The notes below the pieces were generated by a model. It was not told the DNA's origin. It did not search any database and was given only the letters and a program-made list of their open reading frames with translations. A program made the position numbers and the translations under genes. This document shows, one piece after another, positions 1-5,871 of a DNA stretch of 7,612 bases. The stretch is from Nitrospina sp. (GTDB lineage Bacteria; Nitrospinota; Nitrospinia; Nitrospinales; VA-1). The stretch covers positions 1 to 7,612 of the forward strand of contig JABJCF010000360.1 of assembly GCA_018665625.1 (NCBI GenBank). The letters run 5' to 3'. Positions within the stretch are counted from its first letter, which is position 1, and each line of letters opens with the position of its first letter.

Positions 1-332
1 GCAGAAAAAATCTCAAACCTATCTCCCAATACAAGTATCAAATTTGGCTGAAGCTGGTCTAATGCATCTGCAAAACCCGTTAATCCAAGCCCCATGGATT
101 TGGCCAGTCCGACAGAGGTATCAGAACTGAGTAGCATCTCAACCTTCCGATCAATTCTAAAACTATCCTTTTCAATTTCTTGGTAGGTGAGGCCAAACTC
201 TGGCGAAAGATGCATACCGGTAACGATTAACTGTAATTCGAGGCCAGGCGTTTGGCGGATACTCTCCATAACCCAACGCAACAAACCATATTCGGCACGA
301 GTGCCTGTGATAACACAGATTTTACGGCTCAT
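1..332 (-). CDS. neuC: UDP-N-acetylglucosamine 2-epimerase (hydrolysing), NeuC/LegG family, 3' end cut by window
   Basis: The first 110 codons of a gene that runs off the left edge. It begins at an ATG (332-330) that overlaps the synthase stop as ATGA. Visible NeuC-type landmarks are the N-terminal TGTRAEYGLL (residues 9-18), LIVTGMHLSPEFG (35-47) and VLGDRFE (101-107). Family members cleave UDP from a UDP-2-acetamido sugar while inverting C2, giving the free ManNAc-type sugar used by the NeuB-type synthase; they act in the cytoplasm. Next to a LegC-type aminotransferase, the substrate is more likely a UDP-2,4-diacetamido sugar (LegG role) than UDP-GlcNAc, but that is inferred from context. 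Upstream is only a weak GGATGAG, so translation is probably coupled to the synthase gene. No disruption is seen in the visible part. Family assignment is firm; exact substrate is not. Confidence 0.9.
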   Translation of the reverse strand, partial: MSRKICVITGTRAEYGLLRWVMESIRQTPGLELQLIVTGMHLSPEFGLTYQEIEKDSFRIDRKVEMLLSSDTSVGLAKSMGLGLTGFADALDQLQPNLILVLGDRFEIFS

Positions 333-1348
333 AATTCGATCAACTCATCCACTTCATAATCACGCAATGATTTACGACCCAATACTTTATCCCAAAGCAT
401 GGGGGACACCCCGGTTCCAGGACGCTTGACCGTAAGATTTTCTTTGCTGAAAAGCTCTCCCTCATGAATAGTACGCATCGCTACCAGTGATTTGCGAGCT
501 ATAGGCTTATTTATTAATTCACTGGCACTGGGACGCTTGACGCCATCTCCCATGGCTTTTTCTATATTACGGATTGCAATCACCATTGCTTTAAGTTGTT
601 CAGGTTCGAGGCTGGCCTGATGATCAGGCCCTGGCAAACTACGATCAAGAGTGAAGTGTTTTTCGATCACGGTAGCTCCCAAGGCAACGGCTGCAATAGC
701 AACCTCAATGCCCGCTGTATGATCAGAATAGCCTACTTGCACATCGAAAGTATCACGTATGGTGAGCATGGCACGTAGGTTCACATCAGCCATGGGTGTG
801 GGGTATTCCGTATTGCAGTGGAGCACCGTAATACCTTCACGAGGGGTACCTGCTTGTACCAATATATTCAATGCACACTCGATTTCATCTAGAGTGGCCA
901 TTCCGGTAGATAGGATCACAGGCTTTTCATATTTACCCACATGACGCAAATAGGGCAGATTAGTAATTTCCCCGGAAGGCACCTTGAAGCTATCCAGCCC
1001 GAGTTCCACCAGCAAGTCAATGCTTTCAGGATCAAAACCGGTAGAAAAAAATTGGATTCCTCGGGATTTGCAATATTTATTTAAATTTATATGCATGTCG
1101 TGTGTCAGCTCCAACCGACGAAGCATAGTATACTGAGATTCAACTGCATCAGTAGCTTGAGTCTGATAGCCGGCTTTCTTGGCATAGATTGTAACCAGCT
1201 TATCGGCAGTGAAGGTTTGGAACTTGACGCGATCAGCACCCGCATCTGCGGCGACATCAATTAATTGTTTTGCCAAGCTTATGTCTCCATTATGGTTTAC
1301 ACCCGCTTCCGCGATGATCAAAGTTTTCAACATTTCTCCTTCAATCAT
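329..1348 (-). CDS. neuB: N-acetylneuraminate/legionaminate synthase (NeuB/LegI family)
   Basis: Full-length 339-residue sialic-acid-type synthase, which condenses a free 6-carbon amino sugar with phosphoenolpyruvate to a 9-carbon ulosonic acid in the cytoplasm. The TIM-barrel domain shows IIAEAGVNHNGD (11-22), VKFQ (41-44), KVPSGEITN (122-130), LHCNTEYP (176-183), GYSDHT (206-211), EKHFT (229-233) and PGPDHQASLEP (239-249). His210 and His231 have the same 21-residue spacing as the metal-binding His215 and His236 of meningococcal NeuB. The C-terminal SAF/antifreeze-like domain (about 280-339) carries KRPGTGVSP, with Arg309 matching the substrate-contacting Arg314. The start is the ATG at 1348, overlapping the previous stop by 4 bases; an ATG five codons later (1333), just after AAGGAG, also gives a normal NeuB N-terminus. 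LegI rather than true NeuB is favoured by the neighbouring LegC-type aminotransferase, but sequence alone does not settle this. Confidence 0.95.
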   Translation of the reverse strand: MIEGEMLKTLIIAEAGVNHNGDISLAKQLIDVAADAGADRVKFQTFTADKLVTIYAKKAGYQTQATDAVESQYTMLRRLELTHDMHINLNKYCKSRGIQFFSTGFDPESIDLLVELGLDSFKVPSGEITNLPYLRHVGKYEKPVILSTGMATLDEIECALNILVQAGTPREGITVLHCNTEYPTPMADVNLRAMLTIRDTFDVQVGYSDHTAGIEVAIAAVALGATVIEKHFTLDRSLPGPDHQASLEPEQLKAMVIAIRNIEKAMGDGVKRPSASELINKPIARKSLVAMRTIHEGELFSKENLTVKRPGTGVSPMLWDKVLGRKSLRDYEVDELIEL

Positions 1349-1959
1349 CGCATGAGAGCTCCGCCCTCGCAGTCAAAAAGTACCTGCTGGCCCATGCCTA
1401 TTATGCAACCCTCACCAATATTAACACCTTGTTTTATACTGGAATTACTGCCAATGAAGCTTCCAGTACCAATACGCACCCCGCTATTAACCGTGGCCCC
1501 TGTAGAAATATGACAATGATCAGCTACTACCACGTCATGTTCAACAAGCGACAGACTATTAATAATACAGTTCCTTCCTATCACAGCCCCGGCATTTACT
1601 ACTGCGCCGTGCATTACAATTGTTCCTGCATCCAACTTAGCATGCGGCGAGACATAAGCAGTGGGCGAAACTATGACGGGTAATATGTAGCTGCTTTTTT
1701 GCAATTCATTAAATAGGCGAATTCGCAGTTCCGGGGTTTTAATTTGCCCAATAGAAATCAAGGCATTCGAAAAGTCGCCGATTAGAGTGGACAAATCTGC
1801 ATCCGTACCCATCACAGGGTAATTAAGTATTCTAGTACCTACTTCATCGGGAAGCCCAACCAGCCCTTGCACAACAAAGGACCCTTCCTGCTCAATCACA
1901 TCAATGCAAGCTCTGGCATGGCCACCAGCACCCACCAGAAGAATTGACTCCTGAGTCAT
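1345..1959 (-). CDS. neuD: Sugar O/N-acetyltransferase, NeuD/PglD (left-handed beta-helix) family
   Basis: A 204-residue hexapeptide-repeat acetyltransferase. The N-terminal Rossmann-like nucleotide-sugar domain opens with ILLVGAGGHARACIDVIE (6-23), characteristic of NeuD/PglD. The left-handed helix covers roughly residues 100-190 with I/V-G-x-x repeats (AGTIV, AVIGRN, VRIGTG, VNIGEG). His141 in LVEHDVVV aligns with the catalytic base His125 of Campylobacter PglD. Following a LegC aminotransferase it most likely N-acetylates the newly made 4-amino group of the UDP-sugar with acetyl-CoA (LegH-like role); acting as a sialic acid O-acetyltransferase is the alternative. The start ATG at 1959 overlaps the aminotransferase stop (ATGA) and has GGAGG seven bases upstream. 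The C-terminus stops soon after IGEGCIIGMG, without the usual hydrophobic strand ending in a G-x-PAK motif, so it is slightly short for the family. Confidence 0.9.
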   Translation of the reverse strand: MTQESILLVGAGGHARACIDVIEQEGSFVVQGLVGLPDEVGTRILNYPVMGTDADLSTLIGDFSNALISIGQIKTPELRIRLFNELQKSSYILPVIVSPTAYVSPHAKLDAGTIVMHGAVVNAGAVIGRNCIINSLSLVEHDVVVADHCHISTGATVNSGVRIGTGSFIGSNSSIKQGVNIGEGCIIGMGQQVLFDCEGGALMR

Positions 1960-3137
1960 TCTGTATCCTCCATGAAAGAAAGGAGCGATTTGTTAGATCC
2001 GCCAAGGGCGTCCTTTATGGTATTAACCACTTTTATCCTTTCAAGCTCCTTGAGACCGGTTGAACATGGAAGCGTCACAATTCGGTTCCATATCCTGCTA
2101 CTTACCGGCTGTTCCGTTTTCGGTGATCCTAGAAATGGCTCCTGGAGGTGAATTACTTTCCAGAAAGGTGGGGCACCTATCCCATTTTCTTTAAGGCTGG
2201 TACGCATCAAGGTTGTTGACTCGGCATTGGGTAAAGTAATGCCTGCCAACCAGCATGCACCCTCTGCCCACTCGGGTTTGGGAAATAAGCCCACCCCAGG
2301 GAGGTTTCCCAAGGCATCGTTATAAAAATTTTGAATTCGACGTTTGGTAGATACAAATTCATCCAAACGTTCCAATTGAGCACAACCCACAGCGGCTGCA
2401 ATATTGGTCATACGGTAATTGAAGCCAATACAATCATGGTCATAAGCTTCCCCTACTTTAGCAGTTGTTGATAAGTGGCGAATTCGTTTTAAAAGTTCCA
2501 AATTCTCTCCTACCACTGCCCCTCCGCCTCCCGCAGTGACTGTTTTATTTCCATTGAATGAAAAAACGGTCAAGTCTGCACCTAAATTACCTGAAGGACG
2601 TCCGTTATAAATAGCCCCAAGTGCCGCAGCTCCATCTGCAACAACTGGCAAACCGTACTCCTTCGCAACCATAAGGATTTCTTCCATATGAGCTGGCATT
2701 CCAAGGGTGTATACTGGCATTATTGCTGCAATCCTGCGACCGGTCTTTTTATGAATCAAATTACCGTCTTTTTTATATGCCTCAGTTGCCAGTTGTCTGG
2801 ATAGAAGTGCGGGGTCAAGGGTCCAACTTTCTTCTGTAACATCAAACAACCAAGGAGTAGCTCCACAGTGAGCAATGGCATTGGCACTAGCTATAAAAGT
2901 AAAGTTAGGCAAAATTACAAGATCGTCCCTCTCCACACCAATTGCTACCAAGGCGACATGAAGACCTGTTGTACCGGATGACGTGGCCACTGCAATAGAA
3001 TTACCCGCTACTTTTGCAACAATCTCCTCAAAGCGATCCACAAAAGGTCCGACCGAGGAAACAAAAGTTGTTTCGATGCACTGTTGCAGATATTCGGCTT
3101 CTCGCCCAGTGAGATTAGGAACAGCAATAGGAATCAT
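1956..3137 (-). CDS. legC: PLP-dependent sugar aminotransferase, LegC type (DegT/DnrJ/EryC1/StrS family)
   Basis: A 393-residue DegT-family aminotransferase. The internal aldimine lysine is Lys198 in SFNGNKTVTAGGGG (193-206), a signature close to LegC enzymes and unlike the SFHPVK form of PseC. Other landmarks are the N-terminal IPIAVPNLTG, SSGTTGLHVAL (53-63), NFTFIASANAI (78-88), the pre-PLP insertion with KKTGRRIAAIMPVYTLG (130-146), the PLP-binding Asp168 in VVADGAAALGA and NYRMTNIAAAVGCAQL (240-255). LegC enzymes transfer an amino group, usually from glutamate, to C4 of a UDP-4-keto sugar. The start ATG at 3137 overlaps the SDR stop by 4 bases, with GGGAG about ten bases upstream. Immediately downstream is the acetyltransferase expected to modify its product. 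Position 171 is Ala, where family members often have a polar or bulky residue (Q, H or E) near the cofactor. The 4-keto substrate is uncertain because no standard LegB dehydratase is visible. Confidence 0.9.
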   Translation of the reverse strand: MIPIAVPNLTGREAEYLQQCIETTFVSSVGPFVDRFEEIVAKVAGNSIAVATSSGTTGLHVALVAIGVERDDLVILPNFTFIASANAIAHCGATPWLFDVTEESWTLDPALLSRQLATEAYKKDGNLIHKKTGRRIAAIMPVYTLGMPAHMEEILMVAKEYGLPVVADGAAALGAIYNGRPSGNLGADLTVFSFNGNKTVTAGGGGAVVGENLELLKRIRHLSTTAKVGEAYDHDCIGFNYRMTNIAAAVGCAQLERLDEFVSTKRRIQNFYNDALGNLPGVGLFPKPEWAEGACWLAGITLPNAESTTLMRTSLKENGIGAPPFWKVIHLQEPFLGSPKTEQPVSSRIWNRIVTLPCSTGLKELERIKVVNTIKDALGGSNKSLLSFMEDTE

Positions 3138-4129
3138 ATTGAAGAAGCTCCCTCATCAGAAAATACATTTTCGACGTACCATTTGTAAGTACGAAGAATG
3201 CCCTCTTCAAGATCAATAACCGGTCGGTATCCGGTCGCGGCATAAGTCTGCACCATATCCGGACAGCGACGGACAGGAGAACCCGGAGTTTCCTTTAACG
3301 GTACAACTCTTAGATCGGTTCGACCAATTTTGCGTAAAATAATATCCGCAAAATCCCCAATTGTGATTTCCTGTTCCTTATTCCCTATATTAAAGGTTCC
3401 ACCCACTGCTTTAATGGTATAGCCAAGAAGACGCATCATTTCTATTGCATCATCAATAAAACAAAAGGCACGACGATGTTCAACCGATGCCACGTCAAGA
3501 TTTCCATTTTTCGGGAGTGCTAAAGCTTTCTTTATCAGTTCTGGCAAAACATGGACAAGACCCATACGAGGACCATAAATATTGTGCGGCCGCAATATAG
3601 TAAAAGGGAGAGATGACTGTTGGCACATTGCTTCTCCATATATTTTGGAAAGCATATAGCTGGTTCGAGGATGAGAAATATCTGTCAATGTCAATGGAAC
3701 ATTTTCTGGCGTTGGAACCGGCAAAGACATATGAGTCAATGAACCCGCATAAACTTCAGAGGTAGACGTAAAAAAGAAATGGTCAAGAGCTTTCTGGCGC
3801 TTGGCAAGTTCAATAGCGTTGGCTTGAATCACAACATTCTTTTGAAGAACCTCATAAGGCCTTTCCATTACATGGCGAACACCAATAATAGCAGCGAACT
3901 GATATATAGTCGTATAGTTACAGTCCAAAAGAGAAGGGATCTTAGGATCCAGCATATCCGCATCTATAACACGGGCACATGATTTTGCTTCGATTTCCCT
4001 TAGAAAAGGATCACGAATGGCACGGGAAAAATTATCGAGGATATCAACGGGGTCACCCTCTTTAGCAATTAACTTTGCGAGGTGCGCGCCAATGAAACCT
4101 GCCCCCCCAATTATAAGGGTTTTGGACAT
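3134..4129 (-). CDS. NAD(P)-dependent extended SDR: nucleotide-sugar epimerase, dehydratase or decarboxylase
   Basis: A 331-residue extended short-chain dehydrogenase acting on a nucleotide sugar. It has an NAD-binding GGAGFIG (8-14), LDNFSR (31-36), TSTSEVY (121-127), the catalytic YxxxK as YMLSK (158-162), RPHNIYGPRMG (180-190), RRAFCFIDD (219-227) and SPVRRCPD (284-291) followed by GYRPVIDLEEGILRT (300-314). TSEVY occurs in both LegB-type 4,6-dehydratases and uronate decarboxylases. The RR-PD element plus the GYxPxxxLEEGI tail is closest to UDP-glucuronate decarboxylases and 4-epimerases. An in-frame ATG 12 codons upstream (4165) is rejected: the chosen start at 4129 has GGAGG six bases upstream, begins directly at the Rossmann strand, and overlaps the dehydrogenase stop as TAATG. 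It occupies the slot where LegB would sit in a legionaminic operon, so it should make the 4-keto sugar for the next gene, but the exact reaction cannot be read from sequence. Confidence 0.85.
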   Translation of the reverse strand: MSKTLIIGGAGFIGAHLAKLIAKEGDPVDILDNFSRAIRDPFLREIEAKSCARVIDADMLDPKIPSLLDCNYTTIYQFAAIIGVRHVMERPYEVLQKNVVIQANAIELAKRQKALDHFFFTSTSEVYAGSLTHMSLPVPTPENVPLTLTDISHPRTSYMLSKIYGEAMCQQSSLPFTILRPHNIYGPRMGLVHVLPELIKKALALPKNGNLDVASVEHRRAFCFIDDAIEMMRLLGYTIKAVGGTFNIGNKEQEITIGDFADIILRKIGRTDLRVVPLKETPGSPVRRCPDMVQTYAATGYRPVIDLEEGILRTYKWYVENVFSDEGASSI

Positions 4130-5538
4130 TACTCTCCTCCTATCCCAATGGATTGGACATAACAACCATCGGCACGAAAGGCTGCACGCTGTTCCAAACT
4201 CAACACATCATTTGCATCTAGGACAACAGGTTTACTTCCATTTGTCCATGCAGCAACATCCAATTCGCGATACTCACGATGAGCTACCGCAAATACAACC
4301 GCATCAAGAATCTTGGCATTGGGGAGTTTCGAATCCAGTTTTAATCCCATTTCATCCCATTGTTCCACCAGTGGATCATGCACACTCATGATTGCGCCTT
4401 TTTCAATTGCAGTACTATAAAAAGATTTAGCAGGTGAAAATCGGGTATCTGCCACATCCTGACGATAACTAATACCAAAAAGGGCAATATGTTTTCCCTT
4501 GATCCCTCCCAGCATGCTTTCCAGTTTTTGAAGGGAAACTAATGGCATAGCATCATTAATAACCACAGCCTGTTCACAAAAAGGAAATTGTAAATCTTCA
4601 CGTTCAAATAAACGCTGAGCTGAAATTTTTGCGAAAAGAGGATCTTTGGTCAAACAATACCCTCCCACCCCAAAACCCGGCTGTCGGATATTAGAATGGG
4701 TGGGTCGCTTACGGATGGCCTCTATAACTTCAAACAAGTTAACTCCAACGGCTTCAGCAAAACGAGCCCACTCTTCAATGAAGGCGATGTTTACAGCACG
4801 ATAACTATTTTCCATCACCTTGGTTACCTCTGAAGAAGTCGTGGAGCTTAATTCCGTCAAAGGGAAATCCTTAGCATTAACAATTTTTTCCAGAAAGGCC
4901 CGACAAGCATCTGCAGCGGAGGGCGTATGACCTGCATACACACGCCAGAAGTTTACTATCGAATCAAAATAGTCTGCTCCTGGCATAACGCGTTCAAACG
5001 AATGTGCCAGTAAAAAATTTTCAGGATCTTCACCTCGGCGCTCTAATTCTTCCGACAACGTTTTGGCAACTATCCGAACACAAGTGCCCGGAGGAACAGT
5101 AGTTTCAACAATCACCAAAGCACCTGGACGCATTTTTTTCCCAATGACCCGAATTCCTGCCTGGAAACCCTCAAAGTTCACGTCAGGCATTGACTTATCT
5201 TCTGCTAGGTCCAAGTTTATATCGCAAACAATAATCTCTGCGAGACCATATGCGGAGTCATCTTCCGTTGCAAAAAGGTTACCTACCTCATGTGCCATTC
5301 CAGTTGCCGCATTCAATTTTGTATCTGTGGTAGTACAGGGAAAGCGACCTTCATTGAGGGCGGCAATTGCCGCTAGGCCACTTGATACAGGAAGATCCAC
5401 CCCAATAACATTGAATATCGGTGAATCTTGAGCGTCTCGCGCAGAAGCTACGCAGACGGCCATAGCTGCCCCAACAAAACCTAAACCCTGGACACAGACA
5501 ATGGGTCGGGTCGGGTCAGAAAATACTGTTTGGAGCAT
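4129..5538 (-). CDS. Nucleotide-sugar 6-dehydrogenase (UDP-Glc/UDP-HexNAc dehydrogenase family)
   Basis: A 469-residue enzyme of the UDP-glucose/UDP-N-acetylmannosamine dehydrogenase family, which oxidises C6 of a UDP-hexose to the uronate using two NAD+. The N-terminal Rossmann motif is VQGLGFVGAAMA (16-27), followed by VIGVDLP (44-50). ETTVPPGT (145-152), LAHSFERVMPG (177-187) and Lys240/Asn244 in EVTKVMENSYRAVNIA match the conserved middle region. The catalytic cysteine is Cys295 in GFGVGGYCLTKDP (288-300). The C-terminal UDP-binding domain has FGISYRQDVADTRFSP (354-369). It is about 30-50 residues longer than the usual 420-440, partly from a long loop after VDLP. The SFERV wording resembles the HexNAc-type branch more than classic UDP-glucose dehydrogenase, but substrate is not assigned. 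It is the first gene of the left operon: AGGAG lies seven bases before its ATG, and the long non-coding gap is upstream. Why a uronate-forming enzyme heads a nonulosonic acid operon is discussed in the findings. Confidence 0.9.
   Translation of the reverse strand: MLQTVFSDPTRPIVCVQGLGFVGAAMAVCVASARDAQDSPIFNVIGVDLPVSSGLAAIAALNEGRFPCTTTDTKLNAATGMAHEVGNLFATEDDSAYGLAEIIVCDINLDLAEDKSMPDVNFEGFQAGIRVIGKKMRPGALVIVETTVPPGTCVRIVAKTLSEELERRGEDPENFLLAHSFERVMPGADYFDSIVNFWRVYAGHTPSAADACRAFLEKIVNAKDFPLTELSSTTSSEVTKVMENSYRAVNIAFIEEWARFAEAVGVNLFEVIEAIRKRPTHSNIRQPGFGVGGYCLTKDPLFAKISAQRLFEREDLQFPFCEQAVVINDAMPLVSLQKLESMLGGIKGKHIALFGISYRQDVADTRFSPAKSFYSTAIEKGAIMSVHDPLVEQWDEMGLKLDSKLPNAKILDAVVFAVAHREYRELDVAAWTNGSKPVVLDANDVLSLEQRAAFRADGCYVQSIGIGGE
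4134..4140 (-). promoter_or_regulatory. Ribosome binding site that fixes the SDR start
   Basis: GGAGGAG on the minus strand, with its GGAGG core at 4140-4136 six bases before the ATG at 4129. It lies inside the last codons of the dehydrogenase (Gly-Gly-Glu). It supports the 331-residue start over the longer reading from 4165. Confidence 0.8.
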
Positions 5539-5545
5539 TAAAATT

Positions 5546-5550
5546 CTCCT
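5546..5550 (-). promoter_or_regulatory. Ribosome binding site of the first operon gene
   Basis: AGGAG on the minus strand, seven bases before the ATG at 5538. It is the strong initiation site expected for the first cistron of a polycistronic message. Confidence 0.8.
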
Positions 5551-5797
5551 AATAATAGCCCGATTTTAGTTGGTGAAATACTTCAGGTTTTCCTTTTTCC
5601 TTTCATTTTTTATACTAAAAAAAAATTTTTAGAAAAATTCAAACGATTGTATTTGTCTTGATTGGTTTCGACTACAAATACGTTTAACAGTTAAGTTCAG
5701 AATTATTTTCGAAGGAAAAAAATGTGTGACACCGAAAATTGAATAGGAGCAAGGTATGAGTTTATATCTAGAAAGTTTAGCTACTAGTCCTTGAATA

Positions 5798-5826
5798 ATT
5801 ATATTTATGACAACTTAAACTTGCAA
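5798..5826 (-). promoter_or_regulatory. Candidate sigma70-like promoter for the left operon
   Basis: On the minus strand TTGCAA (5826-5821, four of six to TTGACA) is followed by exactly 17 bases and then a perfect TATAAT (5803-5798). It points at the dehydrogenase gene, and transcription would start near 5791. The -35 element sits at the centre of the 24-bp palindrome. AT-rich DNA produces such matches by chance, so the call rests on the exact -10, the spacing and the location. Confidence 0.45.
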
Positions 5827-5835
5827 GTTTAAGTT
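5812..5835. repeat. Perfect 24-bp palindrome, possible operator
   Basis: Each half reads AACTTAAACTTG on its own strand, with no mismatch and no spacer. It lies 36 bases past the stop of the deacetylase-like gene and covers the -35 of the candidate promoter. A regulator dimer binding here could block the promoter. It could form a 10-bp stem with a TGCA loop, but no T-run follows on either strand, so it does not look like an intrinsic terminator. Confidence 0.6.
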
Positions 5836-5871
5836 TCCTGTCTGATTTTAAAGTTAAATATAATATTCTAA

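Larger units (their letters stand above)
5539..5871. other. AT-rich non-coding gap and probable operon leader
   Basis: A stretch of 333 bases between the deacetylase-like gene and the dehydrogenase, with no convincing gene on either strand. Its right end holds a promoter-like element and palindrome (described separately). If that promoter is used, about 250 bases (roughly 5791-5539) would be an untranslated leader. The leader contains two small inverted repeats, 5615-5621 with 5626-5632 and 5705-5711 with 5733-5739, and a pyrimidine-rich segment. No hairpin followed by a T-run is seen that would terminate the deacetylase-like gene's transcript, so readthrough from the right block is possible. 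Confidence 0.7.

Noticed and set aside
4102..4108. Seven-base C/G tract as a phase-variation switch in the SDR
   Set aside because: It encodes the conserved Gly-Gly-Ala of the NAD-binding motif, and seven bases is short for a contingency tract, so protein constraint explains it.
4130..4165. Twelve-codon N-terminal extension of the SDR from the ATG at 4165
   Set aside because: The extension overlaps the dehydrogenase C-terminus, has no homology to the family, and the ATG at 4129 has an ideal ribosome binding site directly before the Rossmann strand.
4017..4391. Plus-strand open frames inside the minus-strand genes, the longest about 124 codons
   Set aside because: They lie opposite strongly conserved genes, lack good ribosome binding sites and show no recognisable protein features.
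5609..5614. TATAAA on the minus strand as the -10 of a nearer promoter
   Set aside because: The hexamer 17 bases upstream is TTTTTC, a poor -35 match, and the surroundings are simple A/T runs that give such hits by chance.
5615..5632. Short inverted repeat in an A/T run as a terminator
   Set aside because: The stem is only CTAAAAA/TTTTTAG with almost no G-C pairs and no clear position at a gene end, so it would be too weak.
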